From Cinclus cinclus (taxonomy: Eukaryota; Chordata; Aves; Passeriformes; Cinclidae), in contig NC_085060.1 of NCBI RefSeq assembly GCF_963662255.1, positions 8,867,630-8,931,629 of the forward strand: a stretch of 64,000 nt of DNA, given 5' to 3'. A model generated the notes under the pieces. The model was not told where the DNA came from, did not search any database, and saw only the letters and a program-made list of their open reading frames with translations. The first letter of the stretch is position 1; each line of letters opens with the position of its first letter. This document shows positions 50,101 to 64,000 of the stretch, one piece after another. Made by a program: the position numbers and the translations under genes.

Positions 50101-53100
50101 TCAAGACAGAGAGTTGTCTTTGGAGGGAATGTTGCTCCTTCCCAATCATTGTAGGGGAAGGTGCTAAAAGATGCTCCTGCTTATGCAGAAACCCTCCCAA
50201 ACCTTGCTATGATGGTGCAAGACTTGCAGCCTTATTCTAATGCCCTGTTTCTTCTTTCTGCTTTGTTTCCTCCTCCCCTCTGGGCCTATTTGTCCCCAAG
50301 CCCTAGTGCAGCTGCCCTGTCCTTTGTCCCTGTTGTAGTGTCTGCAGGGGCTGTACAAGGCAGCCTGAGAAATCTCTCGCTCTCCTCTCCTGCTTCAACA
50401 GCCATTTTTATTTCTTAGTGCATCTGGTGCCCTTTCAGATGAAGATATAATCACAATTACCTCCCTGCAGACTTTGACTCCCTGCTGTGTCAATCCTGTT
50501 GCGTGTAAAACCTCGGTGATGTGCTGCAGGGTGGGAGATGGAGCAAGGAAGGCAGGCTGAGTGACTCTGGTGCTCGAAGCTGGAAAGCCATCAGGGTTGA
50601 TAAAAGCAAGACAGAGATGTCTGAAACCTTCTCTGAGCTGCAAGGGACGACCTCGAGGGAAGGATGTGGGGGTGACGCTGGGGAGGAGCAGTGCAGCTCC
50701 TCAAGCCACTTTCCCATAGGACTGGGGAGCTCGGCTACCATTGCTGCCAGCTCTGTCAGCATCTGCTGGCCGGCATGTCACAGCAGGGCACGGATTACCC
50801 GCACAGCACTCCTGTCACCAGAACCCACTCAAACTGCTCTGCACCATCCTTGGGAGAGTTGGGGGCGGGGAGCGGGAAATCCCTTGGGGGCTGGGAGACA
50901 AATGGGCAGGATCACTTTTAGCTAGGGATGCAGAGGTGGGACACTGCAGGCTGCCGGGAGGAAGGAGCTCGGGAGGCATCAAGGGCATCAGGGCTGCAGC
51001 AGCCCAGCACAGAGCAGCTGGAATGCAGTCCCAGTGTTGCTGAGGCTTCCCCTGACCGCCTGGGGTTTTTCCACCAAGTCTGGTGTATTTAGACTGTAAA
51101 CTCTTCAGGCTGGGACTGTCTCATTTTGTGTTTGGGTAGTAATTGGAGCAGGACCCTGAGCTGTAGCATTGATGAGTATTTGTATTCCCACAGCCAGAAA
51201 TCCCCTGCTGCGGCCTTGTGCGATAAAGCACGGATTGAATTAAGAGGATTTTCATTCTTGTTTTGTGTTTCTCTGCATGGTTTTTTGAAGAGTCCACAGT
51301 AATATAAAATCTTTAGAAGTCTTGGAATAGAACTCACATTAGGTAGGACAAAAACACTACTCAAAACGGGGTTTTTTTCCTGTTTTGATTCTGCTAATTC
51401 TCAGAGAATGATTTTAAGCATCCTTTTAGTGCTAGTGCTTAGCCCAATCAGAGGAAAAGTGTTAGCACTTTTCTTACTTTGTCCTTCTTGGCCTGTATCA
51501 GAGGCACTTGAAAAGTTTGTGCAGAGATTTCTGCCGAGGCCCTATCAGAAGCCCATCTATCTTTGTTTAAACCAGTTTGAGCTTTTTTTCCAGCAGTGTT
51601 GGAGTGTTTGCTTATGTAGGCACTGGTCCTGCTGCATTCCAGACTTGCTAATGACCCTGGAGCTTCTTTGCAGCTACTCCTCTCACGTGGCAGAGAGACT
51701 GCAGATGTCCTCAAGAAAGGTCACTCTTCCTTGCAGAAAAAAAATCCCTTCAATCCCTCCTACCTCATCTATAGGGGCCCATCCCACCTAAAAACAAATG
51801 AACATTTACATTGCAGCTGACTCATCCCGACTGTGCCCCTTCAGGGCATCGAAAGGTCTTTTTCTTGCTGCCCTTTTAGGAAGGAATTGTGCTGCATCTG
51901 AAGATATCTCTTGTCAGTAGCAAAAGCAAAATACATGAGATAGGTGTCTGTTGCAGAAGGAAGTAATGTTTTTTAAGATTGCTTTCTAATAGAAAGCAGC
52001 CTTCAAAAGGTAACCCTTGCATTCCTCCTCATCTACAAAAGTTTGAGCATCTCAGACAGTCAGTACTGAACGGGACAAGGGTAAGCAGTTCAGGGCAGGA
52101 ATTTGGAAAGCAGAGCAGCAATACAGGAAGGACAGAAAAACCCCGTGGTAATTTGATCAGTTTGCTTTTATGCCTCAAGTCTGAATAAGCAAGCACATCC
52201 ACATGGATATGCTTTAGTTGCTTCTGCCTCCCCCAGCTTTTCTCTTGTGCTCTCAAACCAAAGTAAGTGAATCTGGTGGTTATTAAAAACATGAACTCCA
52301 AAGCACCAAGCAAATGAAAGGAAAGCCCTGATCAGTTCCATTCTTGTTGGTCAGCTGGGACAGATGGATGGACAGACACACATGTATGCACATGCAGGAC
52401 ACATTCCTTTCTTAGCTGTTCTGGCACTTAGACCAGTACTGCTCATAGGAGAATTTAGGTCAGACCAAAAGCTGCATCCCACAGGAGTAAATGGATTAAT
52501 CCACCCAACTAGGCATACAACCTTTTCAGTGTCCTGTCCTACAGCTCTTGTTACACAGAGGGGAACAGATCTCAGTGACTACATGGAATGTAGCCACCTC
52601 TCAGCAGCTGAAATCATGGTTTCTGCAAAATGCATTATCAGTTAATACCTGTTCTTGGCATCACGTGGAGAAAGCAGACCACTCTTGCTAGATTTTGGGG
52701 TCTTTGGGCTGTATGTCAGTGTGTAGAGACCTACAGACCCCAAATTTTGGCTATGTAGGTCAGCATGGAAAAGCCTTCTTGAGCAGTCTGGTTTGCAGCA
52801 TCTGTGTTGGTTTGCTGTTCCTGGGAAGGCTTTGTTGCTTTGTAACTGAGTGTGCTCAGTTAGGGACAAGAGCATGGATCCGCTTTGGCTGAGTGAGGTT
52901 GGCAGTGTGCATCTGCACACACCCTCAGGAGGAACAGATGTGGGAACAGGGACTTGTGAACAGTGCTGTCATTAGAGCAGGTAGAAGTTTTGCTCTGGCC
53001 AAGGTTGTTGTAATAAATCCATTGTATATTAAGAGGTTTTCAGATGTTTGCACAGAATTTGGCATCGTGTTCATTAAAGCTGGCTGCCTGTGTGGCACTT

Positions 53101-53564
53101 GTGACTAGTGCATGGGAACTGCACCTAAATATGTCTCACTAATCGCAGTCTTATCTCAGAATTGTCATCGCCAAACTCCTTTTGCCCATAGAGATGTCAG
53201 TGTATTATCTTTGGCATTGTGAGACCATCGTGTTTGCCTCTGTGTAAAAAAGTCTGTCCTGTTGCCACCACAGGTTGCTATGCTTCTCCATGGGCTCGGC
53301 TCCTAACAAGCATTGACACTGCCTTAATCTCCCTTTCACTTGAGATGGTAGCAAACATGGGTCACATATCTGCTTTCTGCTGCCAGGTGCTTTTTAAAGA
53401 GCATTACTGAAGGTGGTTTTTAAGAGAAAAATCTCCTCTGTGACTTAAATGTGCATATGTTACTGACTGTAATAAACAACTCACTAAATAGATCAGTCTG
53501 CAAAAGCTGACCGAGGTGGATTATTTGCCTAGGGCAAGGCAGGCTTTCTTTTTATTTTTGCTTG

Positions 53565-53602
53565 TTTTTTTTTTTTTTTTTTCCTTTTTCCTTTTTTCCT
53601 TT
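53565..53602 (+). repeat. T-rich pyrimidine tract
   Basis: T18 followed by CC(T)5CC(T)6CC blocks. Low-complexity sequence just upstream of the 220-codon open frame. Confidence 0.85.
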
Positions 53603-56600
53603 CTCTTCAAGCCTTGCTGCCTCCTAGATGGAGGGCTATGATTCAATGTCACTTGGCCTGAATGTCCTCTTTGGAAGCCAAGGTCCATGTGAGATGTGTG
53701 GTCCGTGCCTGCTGTGCCTAGCAGGCTGCAGGAGCTCTCTTGAAGGTACTTTTTGTATCTGCACTTTTAATCCTTTGACCAACAGCAAGTTCATTATACT
53801 GTGGGCATGGAATCTGAGGCCTGGCATGGACCAGAAAGCTTTGGGGTCCTTGCTCGGAGATGTGTGGAGTTGGTGGCACACAGTCAGCCCTTTTCTGGTA
53901 GCTTCTCTGCAAAGCCAGAGCAAAGGGGAAACGTGCTGCTGTGCACAAATATGCCTGGCACGTGTAGCTGAAGCAGGAGCACAGGGACAAAGCTTGGTCT
54001 GTGGTGAACTGAAATGTAGCCTGAGAAAGCAGCTGGGGGCATCAGTGGGCCATCAGGCTGAGGAGCAGGGCAAGCTGGCTTTGCTCTCTGCCATGGGGCA
54101 AATCCTAGCCAAGAGCAGAAGGGTGTCCTGTGCCTTGGAACATCAGACCCCTGGCTCTGACAGACGTCAGGGACCAAATCCTGTGGTGGCAACTGAGGCC
54201 ATCACCCTTCTGAACTGCTGCATCTGCTATTGCCATGCGCTCTCCTCCTTTGTTGGTTTAAGCTATTGCTACTGTTGTGTTGTGTTCTGACATATCTTGG
54301 TGTTTCTACCTGAAATGTAGAAAGCCACAGTAGCAGAGCCCAGCCACATCATTCCCTGCTCAGGGAATGGTTGTATTCTGCCAAGTGCATAGAAAAACCC
54401 AACCAAACCTAGCCACCTTCATATCTTTTTATTTGCAATTTCATTTTGCTTTCTGAAACATGGTGACAATGAGGTTTCCTGAGCATGACTTTGCCCTCTG
54501 CAGGACATGAGGGAGGGTTTGGGTCAGACACTTAGTTATCAATCTTTGCTCTTCCCTATTTGCCTTTTCCCTTGTGTAAACTTGAGGCGTGAGGCTGCCA
54601 GAGGTGGTCACATGTCAGATATTTGTATTCATGAACACAGTACTTTAACATTTATTCTCCTGGGCTTTAATGTACTTTGCTTGGTTCTGTCTACGTGTGG
54701 TTTGCCTGCTGCAATTGTAATATTCAACAGACACTGTAGGTAGAGGAAGGTCAGAAGCATCAACTTTCCATATGACCTTGATAGATTCAACTGGTGAAAG
54801 TTATAGAATTGGATTATGGGATTTACAATGAAAAGATGGTTTAAGGGACAAGAGAAACTGCACTTGCTATTTTGAAATGCTGGCGTGGTGTAATAGCAAT
54901 CAGGAGGGACACAATTGAAGGAGATGGAAGGTAGAAAACACATGTGAAGTTTAATTTTGTTTGTTTTTCTTTGGGGTTTTGTGAGGTTTTTTAATACAGT
55001 ACTTGTGCAGTATTGTTCTAGAGAGCTGGCATCGGCTTTTTTTTGGTAATTTATTATAGAAAAAAAATCAATGGCTTGCCAGTGTTTCTATCTTCCAGGT
55101 AGAATTGATTTTTTTAGAAACAGTCCCACACTGAAACGCACAGGAATATTAACATTGCTGGATGTCACTTACTCCACATCCTACTCTGCATGCAGTTGTC
55201 CCAGGGCTAAACATGGTCCTAAATGTGCTCTCTTTACTGGACACTAAATGCCTTCTTTTGTAATTGTTATCGATCATTTCCTTCAGCAGGTCTGTGGCCA
55301 GGCACGTCTCTAAAGTCTTATTTGTATTGGAGAGAGCCTGTTTTTGATGCTGTATTAAAGAAGCCTATTTTATTTGTGCTGTTAACATTCCTGAACCTAG
55401 GAGAATAGTGGAATAATACTTGGAAGACATTAAAACTGCTCAGTTCAGAACTCTAAATGATGATAATTCTACTCTGTTTAAACATAATTTCAAATATGTG
55501 GTGGTAACAGAGTGATATGGTTCACAAACGTAGCATAATCAGAATGTATTGGTGGATACAAAAGAAAAGAGCTTGATGAAGTCTTTATTCCTGTCTTTTG
55601 TGGCATGAGATTGCTGTTATTGGAAATAGTAATCTCTCAGATAAACATGTTTTTCTGTTCTGTGGCTCTGCAGCTCAAAAAGCATACTTTGAGAGTGCCA
55701 TACTCTTAATATATATTTCTTGGGTTTGGTAAACACTGTCCATTGCTTGGAGCAAGTTAAATGTTCCACAAACCAAAAACATTAAAATCAATACACTTTT
55801 TTCATTGAGCATAACAGAGCGTGCCATTGGCCTCAAAGAAGAGAGCTTGGCAGGGGAACAGAGCTGGAAAGAGTTGTCAAGATGTAAAAATATAATGAAG
55901 GAGCTACAGGGCTTTTCCCCAACAAAATAACTGCTCTGAGTTTTTAAGAACCTTCAAGTATAACAAACAGCTTGGAATGAAAATCCTGCGTGAAAGCAGG
56001 AGGACAGCTATGACCTCTTTGTGCTGTCCTGGGGAAACTCAGTGGAACATTGCTGTATTCAGCAATGTGCAAAACTTCACTCACAGCAGCTCTCAGCTTC
56101 CCTAATTGCCAGGTGAATAAGGATTTGGGAATTTAGGCTAGTGCCTGTGGCTGCTTAGAGTCTACTGGAATGCAGTAGTTGCATGTCCCCCCTGTTCCTA
56201 ATTAAAATATATTTTAAAATGTCAGGGTGATAGTACTTGAGCTCTGTGGTGACAAGCCATGGTTTCTTTCTGAAGCTGGATTTGCCTGCCGAGGTCAGTG
56301 GTTTGAGGTGATTGGCAATGGCTGTGAGTGGCTGTCACCAGTTAAGGTGCTACCAAAAAGGGAGATGAGGACATAGAAACACTGTTTTCTTCTTTGCTTT
56401 TGTCTCCTGCTCTGGTTTGAGCTATGTAACAAAAACAAGCTTGACAAGCATTTTGAGGCTGCAGATTTTAAGTGAGTCCTAGATAAGCATGTTTGAGTTC
56501 CAGGAGAGCACATCTGATATTGCAAGCCCCCCTGTCCAAGTGCTTTGCACTTTCATGCAGACAACTTGAAAGGACTGCATGTGCAGTAGGGCTTGGCCAC

Positions 56601-57921
56601 ACTGTGCATCTGTTCCCAGCATTTGCACCTGATCACTCTCTTACCCTGCTGCGAGGGAAGCGCTGTGATGTGCTCAGTGTACGTTTTTAATACACTGGTG
56701 AAATCTTTCAGCTGCTAAACTGTTCGTGCCATGTGGTGGGAAGCACCTCCCTGGCTTGGGCAAAGTGCTGCAGTCCCTTATGTGCCTTTCTGGTGGTGAC
56801 CTGTCCATCTCTGCAATAAGTAGATGACTGAAGCCCTTTCAGCTTGGCCACGTGCCACAGGGGTTGGTCATCGTGAGTGGGTGGCAAGGGGCAGCTTTCC
56901 AGTCCTGTGATGGGAGAGAGCCTTCAAGCACAGCACATCCCCCTGAGCCAGTGGCACACAACACAGCCCCTACAGCTTGGTTTGTGGTAGAGGTTGGCTT
57001 TCACAGACAAAGGCTGGAATGACAAAGATATGGAAGTATTATGGTCTTTAGTAGTGTTTGTTCAGTTATCTCCTCAGTGGGCTGGTGACAGCTGTTTTTC
57101 TGGACTTGAATACCTTTTGGAAAAATGATGCTGGCTTTTTTTACATTCTGTGTCTTTCCTTTCTATCTTCCCTGCAAAGCAAAAATATTCCACCAGAACA
57201 GTCACAGGGGGAGGCCGAAGAGCAGCATCAGTGTCTTAGAGCCAGGGATTTCTGTGTTTGCTTTACAGTCCTTGTGCATTTTTCTAACTCCCTGGACTTA
57301 GAGCTAGACCCTACCTGGTGTTTCACTGACCTGTTCTTTTAAAGTTGCAGAGGGATATAATGTTTTGGGTTTTTTAAGCTCAAACATTGGTTGGCTTCCC
57401 AAGGCTCTGCTCTGCAGCTGTAGGGAGAGGAAAACTGGGTAGACTGGGACTGTGCCAAGTATACCAGCCTCCCTTCAGTAGAGTGAACACAGAGTACCTG
57501 CTTGCTGTGCTCCGAGGGTTTTCAAGCTGCCTTGCACTTGCATGTGGCACTGAGCTTTGCTTTGAGCTCTCAGTTCAAAAAGGACCCAAAACTCTTGTCA
57601 TAGCTGCCAAATGTCACCTGCTTTCATTTGGAATCATGCAAAACATCAAGGTTCACTCATTTCAATCAAAATCAAGTCTGGGCTTGCTCAGAAAGGGCTT
57701 GACCTAACATTCATTGAAGCCATGAAATTCAGTTGCTGTTTTAGTGACAAGCTGGGGCTGCCTTCAGAGTGCTGGGAACGTTGGTAGCCCTGGGAGCTTG
57801 TGATAGTTATTCTGGTTTTTCCACTGAAGCTCTGTGGAAAGGCAGGTCTGACTCTTGTCCTCTGTACCCTGACAAAAGACATGTTCCTCTTCACCTCAGC
57901 AGCCCTGGGTCAGAACTGACA

Positions 57922-57942
57922 TGCTGCTGCTGCTGCTGCTGC
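57922..57942 (+). repeat. (TGC)7 / CUG-type microsatellite in intron 2
   Basis: Seven uninterrupted TGC triplets, so the pre-mRNA carries (UGC)7, read as a CUG repeat with overlapping UGCU motifs. MBNL proteins bind exactly this class of sequence. The tract lies about 18 kb into the intron that follows the first coding exon. Confidence 0.9.
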
Positions 57943-60900
57943 AGCTCAGAGCATCATTCAGAACAGCATAAAATCTGCAAACAATTCTCAAGTGACTGCA
58001 GGGGAGCTGAGTTGGGCCAAAATAACACCTGGAGTGTTTTTAGCAGTTTTCTTCTCATCTGTCTGTGCAGGCTCAGGGAGGTGGCTCTTTAAACTCAGGA
58101 ATTTCAAAGTTAGGCAGAACTCACCCCAGAGATACTGTAAAACTGTGATTTGTGCTTTTTGTGGGCTGTTTGAATTCCGTTTCCAGCAAATTCTGTATTC
58201 ATGAACTCTACTCTTTCCTGGCTAGAACATGCATTTTGCAGGGTCTGTACCATCCGTAGCTGGAAACTACCAGATTAACCTTAACTCTAGCGTTTTTATT
58301 CACACACATTGAAATTGAAACTTCTGTATGTTAGGAAATCTGTGTTGCTTCCCTTGCCTTCAAGGCTGTTTGCCATCTGGTAATGGTAACTAGAAGATAC
58401 ATTTTTGTTTTTTCTCTCCAGCTATGATCTATTCACAGCAGGATCCTCACCATAACTGCGGTCTCTGGGCTCTCTGTAAATGGGTGTTACACCTGCATTT
58501 GAAAAATGTCAGCAGCCAGCTGTGCTGCATTTTTTATTGCTGTTACAAGTAGCTTTAGACCACCAGCTTCTTTGTACCCTATATTGTATAAGCAGGGCTG
58601 CTGGCATAGGAGGGGTGCAGAGCACAGACTCTCCAGAATTCCAACATCTGTCCCAAAAGGAACAGAAAAAGCAGTAGAACTGGAAAGCCTTTGAGATGAA
58701 TTATTTCAGAGAGGGAGAATGAAGTGCTGGCATTAGGCTTGGGAGTCTTTGACGCAGCACAAATCCGCTTCCAAACAAGACAGGGAACAAAGCACAGGAT
58801 AAACTTTTATGTGACTATCCACAACAGCTTGGAAAACTGAGTTCAGTGTCAGTCAGGAAGGATGTGCTTGGCAGGACTGCTCAGTTTTGTTTTGTTCTGA
58901 TGGCTTGAATGATGGAATAGAGAGAGTATGCTTGTTAAATTGGTAGGGTGCTTTGAGCTGGGAGGAACTACAGACACTCTTTATAGAGAACCAGATGCAG
59001 AGTTACAGATAGTCTTGACAGGTTGGAAAAGTAATCCATAAAAAGGCAAGTGAGTTCAATAAAAGCAGTATGAAATACAGCATTGGAGTGAATCAGCTGC
59101 CTCATACAGGGTGCAGCATAGCTGGGTCTGGAGTAGTTCTGTAAAAGGTTTGTTGAGAGTGAATCAAAGAACATTACATTGTTAGGAAAGAAGATGACAT
59201 GCAGGGATGTAAAAGCTGCAGTGTCATCTGCAGGACATTTGAAAAAAATCTGTGTACCTGCACAGCACTGGTCAGGGGTTGGGTGGAGCACAGTGCCCTG
59301 TGCAGGTACCCACAGCAGCAGGGACTGGGGGAGTGGCCTAAGGAAAAGCTTGGAGACTGTGCTGGGAGAGTTGGAAGAGGATGGTTTGCAATAGTCTAGA
59401 GCTAAGAGTTTTAAGGAAGGGGGTAGGTATGACCACAGCCTTTAAGTATGGGCCCTTCCTCAAGGAGGAAGGGGGTAATTCCTGTTTTGGCCTAAACCAG
59501 AAGTTTCAGGTTTCTGTTGCAAGTGGAGCAAAACTGTAGTTGAAAATCAGCTGTGAGACTGAGATTGATGTGCTGGAGTCCCGTGTTTGAGAGATACACA
59601 GGTAATGGGTACAAAGAAAATAGGTGTTCTATCTGGGCAATGGGGAGATGTATCATTTCGCTATATTCTTCTAGACCTGCTTTTTAGGATGCTTGTAGGG
59701 GTCTAACAACCTTTCATGAGAACATATTCAAGGAGTGTTTTCTTCGTAATTTCACTTCAAAACTTCTCTGTGAAAGTGGGCTACTCCAACACTGCTAGGA
59801 GGAAAGCATTGCTCTTAGGCAGAAGTTAGCTGATATATCGGGCCAGGGTCAGTGTTCAAAGGAGGTTGCAATATTGCAGTTCTCACTGACTCAGTTGGCA
59901 GCATAGTTTCTGAAATTTCATTAGCCTGTAGAAAGGATTTGCAGATAAAGTTGTGTTCAGGGCTGGCTTTGAACTGCAGCGAGTGACAGCTGGGCTGCAT
60001 GAACACCTATCTGAGACACTAACACTCACTAATGATCAGACTGACTTGTCAGCTCCAGCCTCCTTTGTTTTCCATTTGAAAACATGCTATTGCCATGCTA
60101 TTTGATGTTTGCCAGTGAAAGGCGTTTGATCCAGCAGTGAGATGGACAGCTATCCCCCTTCCTCCAGTGCAGCTCTTTGCCTGTATGGAAAGAGAAGTGT
60201 GGTGCAGCATTGGAGGTGGCAGGATGAGCCACTCAATCCAGCCAACATTCCACTTGCTCGGCCCTGGAGCAGGTTGCTTAGGGACAAACTGCAGTGAGCA
60301 CAAAGCACTTGAGTAGAGGTGGTGCACTGGTGGTTTGCTGTCCTGGAAGGGTAGCTTTGAAGCTTCAAGTCCTTGTAGGATGGGTGAAGGACTTGGAGCT
60401 TGGGCACCAGGTACCAACTGTGCCTCCCAGGACCTCTCTTTTCTTACAGAGCAGGTGGCAGCAGGGGGAGACCTAAAGCAGCATGTTCTTAGTTGTGCTG
60501 TACGGACACAGGGGATGCAACCCTGAGCTTCTCACTTTGCCTCCCACTGTTGAAGGACAGTTCATGCTCTGTGGCATGAATTTGCAGCCCACCCTGCAAA
60601 TGTGGGGCAGACAGCATGGTGGTTGAGGTTGTGTTATGTATGAGAAAGCTGTGGCAGGAGCAAGGATCTATGGCCAGCAGAGAGCCTTTGTGTGCATGTG
60701 GTGAGTGGGATGGAAAACAGAGAGAGTTTCATGCCTCAGCACTGGAGTGACAGGCACTGAGTAAGCAGGGCCAGCACATCTCTGAATGTGCTTCCCCACT
60801 GAGTTCCTCTTGGGGAGGTGGAAATCTGCTGCTTCATGCAGAGAAACGTTATGTAGACAAGCTGTGTTTTGGTGCCTGGTTTTGTGCGAAACGTGGAAAT

Positions 60901-62678
60901 CCTTTCCTGCCTGGTCTCTTTTCATTCTTTTTGCTGTCAGTCATTGCACATGTCATCAGTGTCTGTGGAAAAGACTGCACAGTCAGGGTACCAACCTACT
61001 GCAGCCTCCAGAGTGTAAAAAGCCACATTAGCTTGAAGATTTTCACATGAGAACTGCTCATGATTGATGGGACATAGTGTGCAGTCATTAAAACCAGAAA
61101 TGTGTGTCTGGAGCCCCTTACTGGTGTCCGGGATTAAAGAGACCGTAACAAACTGTATTACTGGTGCACATGTGAACAAGTGTTGGGTTTGTGCTGGGAG
61201 CCTTGTTTCTGCAGCACAGTTCAACTCTCTTCAGCAGCCAGGGAGGAGAGAATTTGTGCAACATGCTTAGGGAAGGTTCATCCAGCCTCGTGCAGTAACC
61301 AGAATGCTCTTATTTGCTTCCTTCTGAGTTAGGATGCAGATGACAATGTGCAAACTCCACACAGCCAGGTGTAATGCTGGTTTTTCTACTGGATTTCAGT
61401 GTGCTGCTGTCAGTGCACTCCAAACAGCTGGCTTTGTTGCAGTGCAAGCTGCTGTCACATTAGCTGGTGTCAGATGCCAGCCATTTACAGTATACGCCAT
61501 CACAGCATGACTTAAGTTGGCAACACAGAGTCAATCACATGCCAGCAGCCTACTGTAAGGGTGGGGGAGTGTGTGGGGAGAAGATACTCTTATAAAATCC
61601 TTTAATGATTTATTTTTAATATCCATTTTTTGAGCTTTGGAAGTGCAGTCCATATGTTTTTCCCTCCTGGCTGTAGTTGGCAAAGAAGCAGATGAACATG
61701 GTCTTTCAGACTCCTTCCATTTTGTGAGGAGCCAGAAAATACAGCTATATTTAGCATGTTACCAAGGCCAGAAGCAGTCTGTTACTGGGTGGTGATTCCC
61801 TGGCTGCAGACTTGTGTGCCACCCAGGACATGGTGGGAATGTGCCTGTCCTGGAGTCAGTACTCAGGCTAAATTGACAGCAGCAAAAATCAAATTTCCAG
61901 TTCCAGGGGGATGGCTGCACTGGTGCCCACAGGCTCAATGTGCTGCTTAGCAGCATGGATCAGTCTCTTTGAGTACCAGGCCCCCTACCAGCACATGTGG
62001 CCACTCCAGGTGCTGCAATGGTGCTTTTTTGTGCAACACTCAGCTTAGAGAAAGTCTCCTTTGGTGGTCTGTGCACAGCCCTGGAACGGTCCTGTGCCCT
62101 GTGCTGAGCTTTCAATATGCTGGAGCCACAGCTAGTCCCTGCAGGAAAACTGTGCCTCGTAGCATAAATATGCTCATCTAAAATGGGGGGCCTAACTCCT
62201 GTTGTATTTTCTCATGTTGTATTCCTAGGCCACAGGTGTAAAATGGAGTTGTCCTTATTTATCCCCAGCCCAGCATCCACACAGCAGATTTTCTACCAGT
62301 TCCCTGTTGCTTTCCCTGCTGTGGTGCAGCTGGTACTGAGGAGTTAAAAATGGCAGTTCCTTTGTCCTTCTGGCAGCTTTTGTAGAGCTGAAATTGGTCT
62401 TGATTGTGTGTGTATTTCTGGGAAGTGCCAAGAGCTGTAGGTGTTGTGATGGAAGGGTAGAAGGGCTCACCTCTACCAGTGTTGGAGTTCAGGGGTACTA
62501 TTGGTGCCCATCACTATAGAGCGAGATGTCTTGAAAGTTGTTACATAGCAAGATGTCTAAATTGGGAACATGTGTCACTCCATCACATCGCCAGTTCCAA
62601 AAATTCATTGTCTGGGAGATGAAGAACTTACTGTGGTGTTGGAGAGGGCAACTCAACTCAGCTGTGGCTTCCACTACA

Positions 62679-62691
62679 CCCCCCCCCCCCC
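62679..62691 (+). repeat. Homopolymeric C13 tract
   Basis: A run of 13 C in intron 2. A likely site of length polymorphism or sequencing error. Confidence 0.9.
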
Positions 62692-64000
62692 TGAAACACA
62701 GGATCAAAATGTTGGCAAGGAGGAGTTAGACCAAAGGCATGGGTTTGAATCTGAGTGTGGCAGTGATTCATTTAGTCTTTCTGAGCCCCCAGAGGCCTGC
62801 CTGACAGTATTTCACAGCCTTTGCTCTGCAGCAGCATCTGCACAGCTCTGTTTCTCACAAATCTATGTCCTTGAAACCAGTAGCACTGTGTGGGCACTGG
62901 TTTCAGCTTACAGACTGTCTGCAAGACCAACGCCTCATGCTGTATGGTGGTTTTTTTTATTGGTAGCAAAAATATTCTGTTTGTAGAACCCCCTGTTGGA
63001 ATTAAACAAACTGCTTTGAGGAAAAAAAGTATAACAAAGCTTCACACCAAGCTGGGGTTGCTGGTGTCAATGATATTCACAATTTCAGTTGAAATAGCAA
63101 AGTCCTTCTCAAGTTGAAGTCAACTGTGTAAGTATTGTTTGCAAAAAGTAGTAGTTCTTTTTCTCATCTTCTTCATTCCTTCAGTGTAGAAACATCTACA
63201 CGGATTTATTCCAAATTTGGTAGAAATAAGTATTTCCCCAACCCAAAGCACTTGTGCCAAGTTACAGTCAGGAGGAATTTCTAAGGCTGATGTGTAAGCT
63301 TGGGGAGGCTGGAGCTTAGAATTGAGCAGCTGCCTGGCCATGGACAGCCTGTGGTTCCGTGGGGTCTGCTTCTGGTCAGCAGCAGCCCTGCAGGAGCTCT
63401 GGAGCTGGGGCACTGCAGATATGCTCTGAGGCTGAACCCTGGACTCTTGCTGGATCCCAGGTGATGGGAAATTAATGCAGTTATTTCCTTTGTAGTAGCA
63501 CTGCGTGTCTGAGAACCAGCCAGCATCGTGGTGCCATTTTACCCTTACTTCACACAGATGTGAGAAAGTGTCTGGAGTCTGGTGAAGATTCTTGTCCTCA
63601 GGGCCTCTGAGCAATTAACTCACTGCTGGGGATCTGGGACTGTTGGACTGATGAGAAGCCAAAACAATAGCATTAAAAAGCCTCTTTCCTTTTGAGTTGG
63701 GTTCTTGGGAGCCACTGGGCTCTTTTAGGAGCAGAAAGTTTCATTCCACCAAGCCAGGCTGCTGAAGTTTGGAAGTGGGGTGTTTTTCCTGTCCCACTGC
63801 CTTTAGCCCATCACTACTTGAATTTAATTATTTACCTTTTGTTTAACTCTGATCTCCTTGGAGCAGATAAGAGAGAAGCCTGTTCCCATGGCACATGTTG
63901 AACAGCCCCTTTTAAGCTGCAGTCAAGCTCTGCAGCCCTCTCCCCAGTGAAGCTGTTATCCCCATCAGGAAGGCAGGCAGAATAAATCTTGAAAATCTCA

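Larger units (their letters stand above)
39883..64000 (+). other. MBNL3: MBNL3 intron 2, 5' part (at least 24 kb)
   Basis: The intron starts GTGAGG at 39883. The expected next exon, beginning with the GRC..ENCKYLHPPPH block that completes finger two, is not found in any frame to the end of the window, so the intron exceeds 24 kb. No other gene is supported inside it. AT-rich, unique stretches at 44010-44400, 44690-44840 and 47740-48070 could hold regulatory elements. The simple repeats are listed separately. The longest open frame, 220 codons at 53628-54290, has no recognisable domain and is close to what chance allows. Confidence 0.7.

Noticed and set aside
53628..54290. 220-codon Cys-rich + strand frame in intron 2
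   Set aside because: No recognisable domain, no splice or promoter context and mixed codon use. Its length is near the chance maximum for 64 kb read in six frames.

Overview
The window looks like vertebrate nuclear DNA, most likely from a bird. It has large CpG-poor non-coding stretches and CpG-island promoters with GT/AG splice signals. Transposon debris is sparse, and what is recognisable is the 3' end of CR1 LINEs, the dominant retroelement of birds and other sauropsids. There are no prokaryotic-style operons, CRISPR arrays or phage genes. Almost every open reading frame in the window is a chance frame.

The one gene I recognise with confidence is a muscleblind-like RNA-binding protein gene on the + strand, best matched to MBNL3. 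Its first coding segment (39709-39882) encodes 58 residues with a complete CCCH zinc finger (C19, C27, C34, H38) and the first cysteine of a second finger (C53). It ends at a phase-0 splice donor. The rest of the protein lies beyond position 64000, so this window holds only the 5' part of the gene.

Layout: 1-4850 is intergenic, with nothing recognisable. 4737-5094 is a CpG-retaining, exon-like segment with an open frame for a 52-residue membrane-spanning peptide that runs into a perfect CAG|GTAAGG donor; I do not recognise the peptide. 5150-6290 is a degenerate G-rich minisatellite with a unit near 42 bp. 6260-7130 is a large CpG island with a YY1-type element and a GAG|GTAAGG donor at 6852, the likely distal promoter and non-coding first exon of MBNL3. 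6853-38884 is intron 1 (about 32 kb). 38360-39020 is a second CpG island with two inverted CCAAT boxes, probably a proximal promoter. 38885-39882 is exon 2: 824 nt of leader, then the coding start. 39883 to the end is the first 24 kb of intron 2.

MBNL proteins control alternative splicing and RNA localisation by binding YGCY motifs. The notable feature is the leader. Exon 2 carries six upstream ORFs, including an ATG-TAG start-stop element, and each of the two candidate promoters adds a further short uORF in strong Kozak context. The main ATG itself is in strong context. This points to heavy translational control. The best candidate for something undescribed is the putative microprotein exon at 4939-5094.
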